Positions 23,553 through 37,644 of a stretch of 64,000 nt of DNA are shown here, one piece after another. Made by a program: the position numbers and the translations under genes. Source of the DNA: Aureobasidium sp. EXF-3400 (taxonomy: Eukaryota; Ascomycota; Dothideomycetes; Dothideales; Saccotheciaceae); NCBI GenBank assembly GCA_024195585.1, contig SWBL01000033.1:1-64000 (forward strand), read 5' to 3'. The notes beneath the pieces are model-generated. The model ran no database searches and was not told the DNA's origin. It saw only the letters and a program-made list of their open reading frames with translations. Position 1 is the first letter of the stretch; every line of letters begins with the position of its first letter.

Positions 23553-24566
23553 CTATTCCTCCTTCAAACCGACAGCACCGAAGCTAAGCTTCCACAGCTT
23601 CTCTTCGGCCTCATCGTCGAAAGCGTGAGGAGCGTAACCATTGCCAGCGAAATGCTCATCTGCGGCAGCAACACTCGACACACCAACGTCGGCAAGGTAC
23701 ACACCACCCTCGGTATCGAAGTGAGGAGAGAGTGCGGCCCAGACAGTGGTTGCTGCACCTTGCTCAGCGGATCTGGCGAACGATGCCATGGGAGCGAATC
23801 CAGCGATTTCTTCAGGAGACATGTGGCGTCCGAGCTGAGTGGTGAAGATCATGCCTGGGTGGACAGACACTGCACGTAGACCGGGTGAAGCATACTTGCG
23901 ATCGATTGAGTTGGCGAGATAGATGTTGGCGGTTTTGCTTTGAGCGTAAGCCACCATGGAGTTATAGCCTTGCTTGGTCAAGTCGAGGTCGTCGAAGAAG
24001 ACGCCAGCTGCCTTATGTCCGGCGCTCGAGAGTGTGATCACACGGCTAGGGGACTCGACAGTGCCACTAGCGAGTAACGTGGGCTTGAGAAGCTGGAACA
24101 GTAAGAAGTGTCCGAAATGGTTGGTTCCGAGGTGCATCTCGAATCCATCGATGGTGCGGCCCTCAGGTACGGCCATGATACCAGCGTTGTTGATGAGGAT
24201 ATCGAGGCGGTTTTCTTGGTTGAGGAACTCCTTGGCTGCGGTTCTGACGCTCTCGCGGTTCGCAAGTTCCATCTCGATGAGGACGGGCTTCTGTCCATTG
24301 GGGTTTCTCGACATCAGGTCCTCGGCGACAGCTTGTCCTCTAGACTTGTCACGGAAGGTCAGATAGAGCTTTGCCCCTGTGGTGTGAAGGGCGCGTGCAG
24401 TCTCCTGGCCAAGTCCAGCTGAAGCACCGGTGATCAAGATGACCTTGTCTTGGAGCTTGCCAACAAGACCGAGGTCGTTGACGATGTCTGCGGCAGTCGG
24501 GCCAGAAGCTGGGCCCTCGACATATCTGCCGGCGTAAGGCTGGTAGGGTGTAGTCAAAGATGGCAT
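23553..24566 (-). CDS. short-chain dehydrogenase/reductase
   Basis: A single exon of 337 residues from the ATG at 24566. The cofactor motif TGASAGLGQETA (TGxxxGxG) is near residue 45, followed by NNAGIMA, the catalytic Ser in VITLSSAGH, and the catalytic YAQSK. The VHPGMIFTTQL segment is typical of the retinol dehydrogenase/WW-domain oxidoreductase-like group, which usually prefers NADP. The open frame extends upstream to 24860, with another in-frame ATG (MVAPRMSA...) before 24566. I chose MPSLTTPYQPY because the family starts close to the Rossmann fold; the longer form is possible. It has no introns, unlike its neighbours. Substrate is unknown. Confidence 0.88.
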   Translation of the reverse strand: MPSLTTPYQPYAGRYVEGPASGPTAADIVNDLGLVGKLQDKVILITGASAGLGQETARALHTTGAKLYLTFRDKSRGQAVAEDLMSRNPNGQKPVLIEMELANRESVRTAAKEFLNQENRLDILINNAGIMAVPEGRTIDGFEMHLGTNHFGHFLLFQLLKPTLLASGTVESPSRVITLSSAGHKAAGVFFDDLDLTKQGYNSMVAYAQSKTANIYLANSIDRKYASPGLRAVSVHPGMIFTTQLGRHMSPEEIAGFAPMASFARSAEQGAATTVWAALSPHFDTEGGVYLADVGVSSVAAADEHFAGNGYAPHAFDDEAEEKLWKLSFGAVGLKEE

Positions 24567-25843
24567 GATGTTCTTGGTGTCTTTAAGTTGGAAAGTTGGA
24601 TCGACTGTGAGAGGGATCAAGGGTGAAGTTGTTGTTGCCGACATTCTAGGGGCGACCATGCTATTTATCCTGACACCGAGGACCACGAATGAATTGCGTT
24701 GACCCTCGCGACTGCAATCACGAGAGAATGGCCTAATTCTGACTTGAGAAACATGTTCACACAGGTAGCCCACTCCGCTGGAATTGATGCACCGTCTCAA
24801 GTGATGTTGGCTGGATTTTGACAAAGCATTTCGGACATAAACACAAAGAGGCGGGGTCAAAAGCCAGGCGCTTGCAGGGGAGTCGGCGTCGAATTCATCC
24901 GACTGTCTATTCGAGATCTTGCAGGGCGTACATTCTTTATCGCCAGTAGTTGACCCGAGACAGCCTGCCTGATGTCGGGTGCCACAATCCTTTCAACTTT
25001 TTGTTGGAAACCCGCCATTCAGACGGCGAGCCCGAGCCTCATATCTCGAGTCGGGGCGTGCGTTATGAATTTAGCCGCTGCGTAAGGGAAGGTTGTCGAA
25101 CAAAGCAGCCAAGGGAGCGTGTCCCGGTTGGCTGTGTCGACCTAAGGGTTTAGGTGCCCGATAATTACTTAATCGGGGAAGTGATAATGTGCGACGCGAA
25201 AGGGAAGAACAAGTATCTGACCTACAGCTCATCGCTTCAACGTAACTTGCCATTGTGCCAGTCGGTTCCTTTCGTTGGCTCTGCAAATGCGCGACATTCG
25301 TGATCTTCAGCACCATGCTCCTAAAAAGCACTCGAGAGCACCGGTCCCGTGTCCTCCTTCACACCTTCCGTCACCAAGCAGACCTGCCCCTGGAGATCTG
25401 GAGCAACCTTCCATTGCGACTGAGCCACTGTCGTTCAGGCCTTGCGTTCCGCGCTCAGCGAGCTGTACGAGGATCTGATACATCCATGTTCTTCTTCCAC
25501 ATGCTTCCCCTCTACTTGTACCACCTTCGACTATCATCACATTAGTCTGATTGGTCCCGAAGCCAAGAGTGATATTTAGAAGCCATTCTGTCCCGTGGCT
25601 TGCTGCCAATGATAGTCTGGTTGTTCCTTCGTGCGCCATGACTTGGCCACACGCCAAGACACACGGTGGCGGTTGCAACGAATGATGTATTCCGGGACAG
25701 TTCCGAAGACAGCCGTCTTCCAGTCAGCATGGGCGAGCGCCCAACCAAACAAAACCAGTGATTATGGGCTCAGTCGGCGAGTTGCGCATGCCTATCTGGG
25801 TTTGCGCACAGAACATAAGAAGCGTTGGTGTGACATATCACCT
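24567..25843. other. intergenic region
   Basis: About 1.3 kb. Several overlapping short frames on both strands (25071-25680) have no conserved motif, and I cannot build a spliced gene from them. The promoter of the SDR should be at the left end. Confidence 0.4.
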
Positions 25844-26913
25844 TCAAGGCCCGTCCCAGACGCTTCCATCTGGCGCCCACAGCTCTGGACCCGAGATTCC
25901 AGTTCCCATTAACATGGGCCACAACTCCGGAATCGCTGCTTTTATTGCCACGCGAAAGAACCCAGGATATATGTCCGTCAGGGCCACAGATTTGGGCGGC
26001 ACATCACCAATCACCCAGTCATGATCCAAGTCTACAGCCCAGATCCAAGGTCTGACACCAGGGGTGGGGTGAAGTAGAGAGGCGGTTGACATCTTGTCCG
26101 CGACGAGGATGATAGGTGTATCCAAGCCTTCTGGCACCTGTTCGTTAGAGTGTAGGTCTGAAAAATAGCTACTTTTGGTCAGCCTCGATCGCTTCGTTTC
26201 GCGTACCCGCAAACATGGATGTCTGAATGTTTGAGTTCTATCACGTACCTCACTGCACCGTGCCAGCCTGTCCCCTGTAGCTCTTCGTCCTCCACAAACA
26301 TAGTCAACAGCTTGTCTTTTACTTTCTCGCCCCCAAGGCACTCATCCACACTCTGATCCTGCACGACGTCGAAAGCGGCTTTCCAACGCTCCCATGCATC
26401 TTCGTCACTGTAATCCAGCCGCACAATCGCGAACCCGAAATCATCGTATCCGGCCTCTTCTACCACTTGCACCACAGCATCAACATCGGGTTTGGGCTTC
26501 GAGATAGAAGGTGTAGGGACTATGGGTGCGCCAGGATCGCTGAAGTATCGTTCCCTCTCTTGCAGCAACCATAGACGTTTTCGCTGCTCTAGAACGTCGC
26601 GGTGGACAGGATCTGAGGGGAGAGTGGCGTCGGGCGCGAAGAGTGGTGCCAGGGGTGGCAGTTTGAAGCGAAGTCGTTCCTGTCGCGTCAGCTCGTCCAT
26701 CCGTGCGCCGAGCAGCACATCTTGGGCCGCAGGAGAGATAACAGCGTTCGGTGCGATCTGATGCAATGTCTGACAGGGATGTCAGAAGCCAGACCAGCAG
26801 CGAGAGCGCAGTAGTAGATGAGGGAGTCTCACGGAGTAATCAAGCTGTAAAAGTTCATCAGCGGTCGCATCTGCTAGACGCTGTGCCGTCCACCCGGGCG
26901 GCGTGTATGACAT
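25844..26913 (-). CDS. uncharacterised fungal protein
   Basis: Three exons (26913-26833, 26769-26249, 26168-25844) give 308 residues, with phases that agree. The start MSYTPPGWTAQRLADATADELLQLDYS is a short first exon. The middle reads GYDDFGFAIVRLDYSDEDAWERWKAAFD, and a later PIILVADKMSTASLL leads to WIWAVDLDHDW. A layout of an aromatic beta-strand, a short DExAWERW helix and a later ILVAD strand resembles a large set of uncharacterised fungal hypothetical proteins (inference from pattern, no database check). There is no signal peptide, membrane segment or metal motif. An 80 bp intron (GTACGT...AAGTAG) restores the frame as VSYFSDLHSNEQ. Function is unknown. Confidence 0.65.
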
Positions 26914-27222
26914 TCTATATAGACATTTGACGAACGTTCATACCATGCTGCGACGTGATTTTATTCTCGAAATAAGAATAATTGTGGACATGAGACGAAC
27001 AGAAGAGCTCACGTCAAATGGAGACTCGGGAAACGGAGCTCAGTGACGGTGCCAAGAGTTAACAACCTTGATGACAGCTGTAAATTATCAAACATCAACT
27101 TGACTTCCGTGAGGGTGACTTTTTAATATTTGACATCACGTGTAATGTTACTACAGCTCATTATCCAAAACTCCCATAATCTCGATCGTCTCTGAACCGC
27201 ATCTCCAGATGGTTTTTTACTA
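26914..27222. other. intergenic region
   Basis: A short, moderately AT-rich gap between two minus-strand genes. It holds the upstream region of the uncharacterised gene and the 3' end of the alcohol dehydrogenase. Nothing else was seen. Confidence 0.4.
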
Positions 27223-28642
27223 CTAGGTCTGCGCAGACTGATTCAGGGATCTGCCAAATTCAGTGGCCAAACACACTTTCAGCCCGCCCGGAATCTTGTG
27301 CTCGTTGAAGAGCGCGTAACTCTCAGGGATGTTCTCAAATTTATCTGTGAAGCAGTCAGTGCCAGAACCACCACATCATACATGAACCTGATTATACCTG
27401 TATGGGTCACGACAAATGACGGGTCATACTGTCCTTGAACGACGATGTCGAGGAGATAGGGGAAGTACTGTATAGACACAGTCAGCTGGCTGCGACCTGG
27501 AGTCGTCTAAGAACGCTACCTTCTGTGCCATGAGCTGTCCACCACGAAGGGTGATGGTCTTCTCCATGAGCATGCCGATGGGAAACTGATTGGTATTGAA
27601 GAAGAAGTCACCGATAAGAGCGATGTTGCCACACTTTCTGGTGCTCTTGATGATCGAAGTGACCGTATCGCCTTGATCGCCTTCCAGACCGACTTTGCGC
27701 ATCAAAGTATGAGCTATAGACGTCTCGCTTCGGAATCCACTGGCCTCGATACCTTTGTCCAGTCCGTGAGGCTCGATAGAGAGGATATACTCGGCGACGT
27801 CAGTATGTTCATTGATGTTGATTGGGATGGCTCCCAAAGATCGTGCGATGGAAAGACGGTGAGGGTCTTTGTCAATGGCATAGACTCTTTTCGCGCCGCG
27901 GAAAAGGGAAAGTGCCTGGATGGACAATCCAATCGCTCCACATCCCCAGACGCCGACTACGTCTCCCTTCCCAACCTCAGCAAGCTCACAACCATGCCAT
28001 GCGGTAGGTGTGACGTCGGCAAGAGCGACGAGCTTTCTGGCATCGACATTCATGGGTGCTTTGACACAAGTCAAATCTGCATTTGGAACGCGGCAGTATT
28101 CTGCTTGGTTGCCAGGATATCCGCCAGTGAGGTGTGAGTAACCAAAGATGCCAGAGAGGCGATGGCCCCACATGCTTTCCATCTCCTTGCTAGGGTTAGT
28201 AGCGTCGCAAAGGGAGTATTCTTGGCGCTTGCAGTAGAAGCACTCTCCGCAAGCGATGACTGGAAGGATGATTACACGATCCCCTCTCTGAAGCGTGGTG
28301 ACTTCTGGACCAACATCTTCGACGATACCGATAGCCTCATGACCCATGATATCACCTTTCTGCATGGCTTGGTTCAGCTCGCCCACATACATGTGTAGAT
28401 CGGAACCGCAGATGGTGCAGTGAGTGATCCTGACGATAGCATCTTTGCTCGCAGTAATCATTGGCTTGGGAACGATGCCGACTTCGATACTTTTGGTTCC
28501 CTTCCATTGAGCGGCTTTCATAGTGTCATGGGGATGGGGCTTGTAGTCGGTAGTGACAACATTCCTTTTATTGTATCAGCATATTGTATCGAACACAGTA
28601 TGTGATAGAGACAGGGACTCACTGAGCTGCTACCTCTGGCAT
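27223..28642 (-). CDS. zinc-dependent alcohol dehydrogenase (formaldehyde dehydrogenase-like MDR)
   Basis: Four exons (28642-28623, 28564-27520, 27467-27398, 27344-27223) give 418 residues. The tiny first exon encodes MPEVAAQ and joins to NVVTTDYKPHPHDTMKAAQW, so the ATG at MKAAQW is internal. The catalytic zinc ligands are the Cys of CTICGSDLHMY and the His of GHEAIG. The structural zinc lobe is CGECFYCKRQEYSLC. The Rossmann motif is VWGCGAIGLSIQA, followed by YAIDKDPHRL, where the Asp suggests NAD. This arrangement and the insertion after the structural zinc resemble the glutathione-independent formaldehyde dehydrogenase/threonine dehydrogenase-like branch. It oxidises alcohols or aldehydes with NAD in the cytosol (family knowledge); the substrate is not determinable. 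Introns are 58, 52 and 53 bp. Confidence 0.9.
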
Positions 28643-28733
28643 GATGGGCGTGATTGAATGCGTAAGTGAGTATGTGTTTGGTCAAGGCTGAAGTTATGTT
28701 TTCGAAGCTGATATCAAGGAGAGATCAGCGGAC

Positions 28734-28739
28734 TTATAT
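28734..28739 (-). promoter_or_regulatory. TATA box of the alcohol dehydrogenase gene
   Basis: On the minus strand TATAAG lies about 95 bp upstream of the ATG at 28642. This supports the tiny first exon as the true start. Based on sequence and spacing only. Confidence 0.45.
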
Positions 28740-30101
28740 GTTATTGATTTGCTTGCAGGTATCGTGACGATGAACATCGAGTGCTTGCATCACATTGTTC
28801 TTGTTGCAATGGACCCATGTTTTTCGTTCAGGACTGACGCAAGGATTCTACATGAACGAGAAACATAGAATGATTACGCTGATCTCGACAGGCAGAAGCC
28901 ACGGACGAGTGGTAGAACCTGAGTGCACCTCTGATGGCGGCAATAAGGCGGTTATGCGATCATGTCGACCTAATCAGCTCACCCTGTGGCTGCAAGAAGG
29001 CATAAAGCGCGAACCTCCAACCTGATAACAGAACGAGTCTCTAATTGTGGCATGATTCCTGCCAACGCTAGGGCTGGGACACTTGCTTGGCAGCGAGATG
29101 ATCAACCAGCAAAGGATCGACATCCGTTATCTCGTACGATAGCTTCTGTGCGAAGCAGAAAGCCAACTAGTATTGTTGCTTGGCTTTTTCCGCTGGACGA
29201 ACAAGCACCCATGGGTTGGCGGCACCATCTCCGCCCATGCTTTGCGGTGTGGAGGGGTTGGTGGGGCAATCATCAAGAGAGACTCGCTGCGGGGTTCGCG
29301 CAAGCGCAGGCCTTTCTCCTCGTTCTCGTACCTGGTGATGACGACTTGGTACCTGGTCAACGACAAGCACCGCCTATGATATGTTCATGACTTCGTGTGA
29401 CGGCAGAGCTTGACTGAACATCGTAATCTTCGTTCGAGCTGATACCAATCTAAATTTTGATCGAGATCTTGTATTATCGATATTCATGTCCGTAATCGGA
29501 TCTGATTCAATTGATGCGGAGGGCGGATCTCTATCTGTCATGACAACCTCACGGCTGTCATATCTGATAATCCATCACGTTTTCGAAGCTTGAGCTCCAT
29601 CCGAACCAGTGCTTCGGGGTAACGGTTTGTTTTGCCGTACTCCTTGTTGCCAACTTCGATGACGATTGCTGGTATGAAAAGCACGCCTCTATGTGAGGAT
29701 GCACTTTTGAGGATGCGGTACTTGCGCCACTGAAGACGAGAGCGAGGACGCAAGCAATCTTGATAAAGGCCCACTCGTCTAGCGCGTGGCTTTCTGGCCC
29801 CAAGTGGAGGGTTTTGCACCTCTGCACGTACATTTCCGAGGGTTTGTCTGTATATCCCTGCAGGTAATTGACTTTGAAGAAGATCGTAAAGAGATGCAGA
29901 AAGAATCCTATATCGTTCAGGATGCATTGATATGTCCTAGAGTGAGGATCTCGAGGAGGAGCATATAACTCTACACTGTGGCAATATATCCTACTTGCAA
30001 CTGTATCTACAAATAGCTTAGCAAGTCCTCCTCTATGAGTGGTTCTAAACATCCATCCCACTTCCAACTTACAGATTTTGCTCTAACTCAAGCACCTCAC
30101 A
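28740..30101. other. intergenic region between divergent genes
   Basis: About 1.4 kb between the alcohol dehydrogenase (minus) and the glycosyltransferase (plus). Two overlapping minus-strand frames at 29538-30067, in different phases, have no recognisable domain. They could be remnants of a gene, but I see no splice arrangement that joins them convincingly. Confidence 0.4.
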
Positions 30102-31672
30102 ATGCATTCTCGTTCCTCTATCGACTCGTCGTCGTCGGCGGCCTCTGATGATACCTCGGTCACATCCCTGGGAAGCTCGGAATGGATGCCTATGCGAGTT
30201 TTCCTCGTCCAGACCGCCCGTGGTCTCTTCTCTTCATCAGGAGGCTACAAAGCCAACATCTCTTTATTACGTTTCCTTGCTTCGCAGGGGCACTCGGTCC
30301 GACAACTGTGTTACTTCCATCGGGATGAGGTCGAGGACTACGTTCAAAAGATGGCCCGAGCTGATGGTCATAAAGTATGCCAGTACAGGAGAATACTGCA
30401 CTTGCGTAGCCGGAATGGTGGATCTGGAGTTGATGTGAATGTTGTACAGCTGACGATGAGAGATGGTGTGGAGATTGTCGCGCTCGAGAAGGAAGCATTT
30501 GATGCCGCATTCGGAGGCAAGGAACACCTACACGACGAGATGACCAGAGAGACTGCGGACTACATCGAGGTACCAAACTGAACCACGCAAGTATTTTGTA
30601 TCAACGGAATCACTTACTGACAACAATCATGCGCAGAGAGGAAAACTTTCAGCACGCTTGTCTGATGTTGTGACCTTTCTGCAGGACGAGATCAGAAAAT
30701 TCTCGCCTACCCACATTATCTCAAACGATGGTCTGTCGATGCAAGCCAGTAGTGCCTTTGCACTGCCTGATCTGGATGTTCGTCGCATTGCTGTTATTCA
30801 CACTGCTGAGCAGCTCCCTTTCGGACCGTTCGCCGGCGGTGTGCCAGGCCACGCAAGTTGTCCAAGAGAATTCGATCTTCTCCGACAGCTCGACGGGATC
30901 TGGAGTGTCTCTCGAGCCATCAAAGACTATGCGATGAAATATTGCCAATTGCAGACAAACTTCTTTGTGCATCATCCTTGGACTTACCTCGAGGAGAAGA
31001 CACATGAGTTGCCTATCCAGATGCACAATTGGGACAAGAAGTTTGTTGGCATGATCAACCCTTGTGCGGTCAAGGGGTCCACTATTCTTCTGGATCTGGC
31101 TAGAGCGTGCCCCCATCTTGACTTCCTGGTATACAAGAGTTGGGGTATCAATGACGAACTAGAAAAGCAGTTGGAGTGCTTACGGAATATGACGTGAGTT
31201 CTGTGTCGTAAACCTGTGATAGGCAAGACTAACACGCTTGGGTAGGACGCGTCCATCGTGTACAGATATGAACGAAGCTTGGCAGGCGATCAAGGTACTC
31301 CTTGTGCCATCTGTCTGGTACGAGGCTTGGGGAATAGTGGTGATTGAAGCGCATCTTCGCGGTATCCCCGTGATCTGTTCGGACGCGGGTGCGCTGCCCG
31401 AGGCCATGCGCGGTCTGGCTCACACCATCCCTGTACAGGCCATCGACGGAGAGCGCGATGCCAATGGCGTCTATGTCGTGCCTGAACAGGACATCGAGCC
31501 GTGGGCGAGAACTTTGAATGAGCTCATGAGCAACAAGACATCATACGAAACCCTCGCGATGGAGGTACGCAAAGAGACAGCACAATGGCTGGAGGATATG
31601 GATGATTCTGCGCTGGAAGAATGGCTGCTCGGCCTGAGCAGTAAAATGGGCAAGCGCGGCTTGGTCGAGTAG
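30102..31672 (+). CDS. glycosyltransferase, GT-B fold (GT4-like)
   Basis: Three exons (30102-30569, 30637-31193, 31246-31672) give 483 residues. The N-terminus is a Ser-rich tail without a signal peptide. The first Rossmann half starts at MRVFLVQTARGLFSSSGGYKANISLLRFLASQGH, the usual opening of GT4-type enzymes. The acceptor half contains FVGMINPCAVKGSTILLDLARACPHLDFLVYKSWG and ends with VLLVPSVWYEAWGIVVIEAHLRGIPVICSDAGALPEA. The last piece carries the E-x7-E nucleotide-sugar motif. The enzyme probably transfers a hexose from a nucleotide sugar in the cytosol (family knowledge); donor and acceptor are unknown. The segment between the two halves is shorter than usual. It lies 0.6 kb upstream of a GH13 glucosidase on the same strand, which may hint at a shared glucan or glucoside role (inference). 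Confidence 0.82.
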
Positions 31673-34333
<2,661 letters not shown>

Positions 34334-34810
34334 TGTTGAAATTTCCATAGATAAATTGTGACTCCTTAGAACGATTATGTTGTCTGTTTGAGACCGATAG
34401 ATCAACATGATCGTTTGAGACCCTGGCGTGAAGCTCACCGCCTTCGTTGTCAAGCAGTTCCGGCCGAGAGAAACTTTAATCAACCCCGAAGCTTCAGCAA
34501 CTTTCAACACTTGAAGCTTGGTATGACGCAGCATCACGACAACAAAGGTGAATTCTGGCGATGTAGGTAGTTTTCGGCCATACTTGCGGCGGCCACGGGC
34601 TCTCCGAAGTCGGGTAGGTGTATTTTTGGATGCGCCCTGTCAACTCGTGTCTGTGGCTTAACAAAACGTTTGACCTCACGTCTGCTTGGTCCGAGATGAA
34701 TATCTACGCTCAAGTGCGGCCTCTCTGTACTTTTCGCAGGTAATCATAAGTATCACACTGGTAGCGATGCGCTTATCAGTCCTTTTCATCTCGCTCATTT
34801 GTCTGTAAAC
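34334..34810. other. intergenic region
   Basis: Holds the glucosidase 3' end and the F-box gene promoter. No additional gene was seen. Confidence 0.45.
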
Positions 34811-36064
34811 ATGCCACAAACATCTGCCCTGGGAAACCAATTAGGAGAGCTTCGCCTCGATTCAAATGATGAGGTTTGTCAGACGTGTGGAAAGTGAGTC
34901 GTCGCTGGATTTGATATCGCTGTCTCGCTCAACACTGACATCAAAAGGCCACATTTTGGTGATCGCTCTTGCGTTCTGAACCCCTCGCCCCTTCTCGAAT
35001 ATGCCGGAAACCTGCCAGAGATCTGGATGAACATCATTGCTCACGCTGATCGAAGGGCATTTTTCGACCTGATGCGGGTCAACAAGGCCTGGTTTCGAGA
35101 AAGCGTTAGTCACCGCTGGCACAGTCCTCCCTCAGATGCATTACACTTCACTCGCATGCCGAAAAAGGGCTTCAAGGGACCGGACAGAATCGACTTCTAC
35201 GCAGGACTTGTGCGCCACCTTCGCTACACAATCAAAACCGACGCAGATAATCAAAGCAAAGGCTACATCCGCTTGAAAAAGACTAGAGCCATACCGGGGC
35301 TTCCAAACCTTCGCAGCGTGGAGTTTCTCTCTTGGTCTTTACGGGACAGATCGGATGAACATTTGGAAAGAATCTTTGGCCCGAGCTTGAGACATGTTGT
35401 TTTCAATGACTTCGTGGTGCAAGGTCATTATGAGCGACGTGTTGAGCGTTCAAACGGACCTGCATGGTTTGATCTCATGACTGAAAGGTGCCCTCTTCTG
35501 GAATCAATCAGCCTCGGGGAAGGCCTTGGGATCAGCCTCGAACAGTTTCATTATTTTGTTTGTCGTATGGTCCACCTGAAAGCCATAACTCTCGAGCGCG
35601 GAAATGAACATCTCATCATCGACCACATTGGACCTACGTTGAAGAGTGTCAAGATCGGGCCAGACTGGATGATGGAGATAGACGCGTGGAACAGAGTATC
35701 CCAGATGCACGCTCTTGAGTACCTGGACATCGCTTGTGGAGACGGCAAGATCACAAGCGACAAACTTCTGCAACTCGAAGGCTTGGAGCAACTTACACAC
35801 CTTCATATATGGCCAGCCAACGGTCCTGGAGCGACTCGCTGCGAAGTGACGGCGGCTGAATTGATTTGTCTCATCAAGACTTTGCCGAAACTAAGGGATT
35901 TTCGCCTGTGGCTTGAATTTGACTTCTTTTGTCATGAGAAAACTGTTGAAGCTGTTTATAATCTGCCTGGAGGATATCCACAGTTCGATGGCATTGAAAG
36001 TCGCGATAGATATCTCGAATATCTTGGAAAAATCGCTGAGGTTGAGTCCGAAGAAATAGTCTGA
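34811..36064 (+). CDS. F-box-like / leucine-rich protein with N-terminal cysteine motif
   Basis: Two exons (34811-34893 and 34948-36064) give 399 residues; the 54 bp intron splits the Lys codon of CQTCGKPHFGDRSC. That C-x2-C...C segment is too short for a full zinc finger. NLPEIWMNIIAHADRRAFFDLMRVNKAWF is an F-box-like helix set (LPxEIW...L..V...W). The rest shows repeated LRR-like periodicity: LPNLRSVEFLSW, CPLLESISLGEG, MVHLKAITLERG and HALEYLDIACG. Such proteins usually present substrates to SCF ubiquitin ligases through Skp1 (family knowledge). Fungal genomes contain many fast-evolving copies of unknown target. It has no signal peptide or membrane segment. Confidence 0.7.
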
Positions 36065-37644
36065 TCGATAAGGGAGCGCTCGCTTTTCGGTGATAACAAG
36101 AATTGGGGCTGTAGTCGAGGGTGCTGATTCATCTAATATGGCAAGACCAAGCTGTGATTTCTGGCAAAGGTATTACAGATCCACAACCTCAGAGTCTTCT
36201 ATACCCCGAATACTGTCATAGCGATTTCTGATTCTTCTCCAAGGTCATCCAGGCATACTGATTCTACCGGCACAAGAAGGTCCTGTGCATCCTATTGTTC
36301 TTGTTCCTACATTACACGAGGTGACTTGCTCTGATGGGAATTCTCCATTGCGTAAGATCGCCAACGAATCAGTTTGAGATGTTGCAGGTTGCGTATAATA
36401 TGTTGCCGACGCGGAAGCCCAATTCCAGGGTGGTCCCATACGTCTCAGTTCTGTAGGTGGATGTCAGAGCGCCTCCACGGTTCCAATCGTCGCTCTTGTC
36501 GGTTGAAAAACTGGTGGCAAGTCATTAGCAGTGTAGCCGTGTAGTTTCCCACATCTATACGGCGGCGATGGAAGGTACGCCCTTCTATCACTAGGCAATG
36601 CTCTAGAATGATTTCCTCTCCACCAACACGTCACATCTTAGCAGATGCATACAACTTCCGTTGACCTCGGTGGCGGAACTCTGCCCCAGGATCATTGTAG
36701 CCAGATCATCGTTCATACTAGAGTCTCGAGAGTTATTCTGCTTTGTTGCATCATCAAAGATTGCGATATGGTATCTGTTAGGCCTAGATGTGGCCTCATA
36801 CTCAGATCCGATGTTCCAAGATGAGTGACGGTGGCAGGGGTGGAGTCGTTTCGAAGACTGACCGATGTTACCAAACTCAAGAATGTTACAAAGCTCATCA
36901 TGGCTGTCAAAGGCCATGATAGGTTTGATCAGACCGATGCCAGTGCTCGCCTTATGTGGATACTGCCACGCGTTCCAAGCCATGCCATCTGCGCGCCAGC
37001 TCAGCATTATCAAGGAAGACTCGATCCTATTCTTAGGGTCCACATATGTCTCTCCGAGCTGTATTTAACCGTGAACCGTGCATTGTTGCTGCCTAGCAGT
37101 TGAGGAAGAAACAGGCAAACAAGAATCGTCACACTGGTCTGAGCTTTGTGACCGAGAGGGTCAAAGGTACAGAGGTTAGCGACCTACTTCCATAAAGGTA
37201 CATCTCGTGGTGGACAGGCGCCAGTCGAGATTCCAAACCTCCTGACAGTGCGCCGAGAACGAGTTCATGTTTGACCAATGCACCCGTAAGGCTCCAGTGT
37301 TCCCTTCTGATTGGGACTACTAGGCGACAGGGGCTTGTGAGCCGAGCACTAGCAAACTCGACACCCTAAACTCGCAAACCTTCCTATATACAGATCTTGG
37401 ATAGTAACGCTGAGGTATTCGCCGCAGGGAGGTTCGGCTTCGGATTGCCTATTCTAGCGATACCGACGCTCGCACGGTGCCCACGTTAGAAGAAGCTTAT
37501 TTTGAACTTGCCTCTTAGCGCTAAGCATATTCCTATCCAAATTGCCTTATACAACCTGAACAACTTGTATACATCTTTGACTGGAAAGACTAAGCCAAAG
37601 AACATCACAGCCAGAGTCTCCTCGATCACCAGCACTCCGATATC
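36065..37644. other. intergenic region
   Basis: About 1.6 kb with no gene I can support. A 146-codon minus-strand frame at 36603-37043 has no recognised motif. TATATA occurs near 37384, about 260 bp upstream of the PGAP4-like gene, too far to assign with confidence. Confidence 0.4.

Noticed and set aside
23307..23879. 190-codon plus-strand frame overlapping the SDR 3' end
   Set aside because: Most of its length is antisense to the SDR; no motif.
26169..26248. Alternative splice of the uncharacterised gene using the TTTCAG acceptor
   Set aside because: It puts a stop four codons after the junction; the AAGTAG acceptor keeps the frame open to the end.
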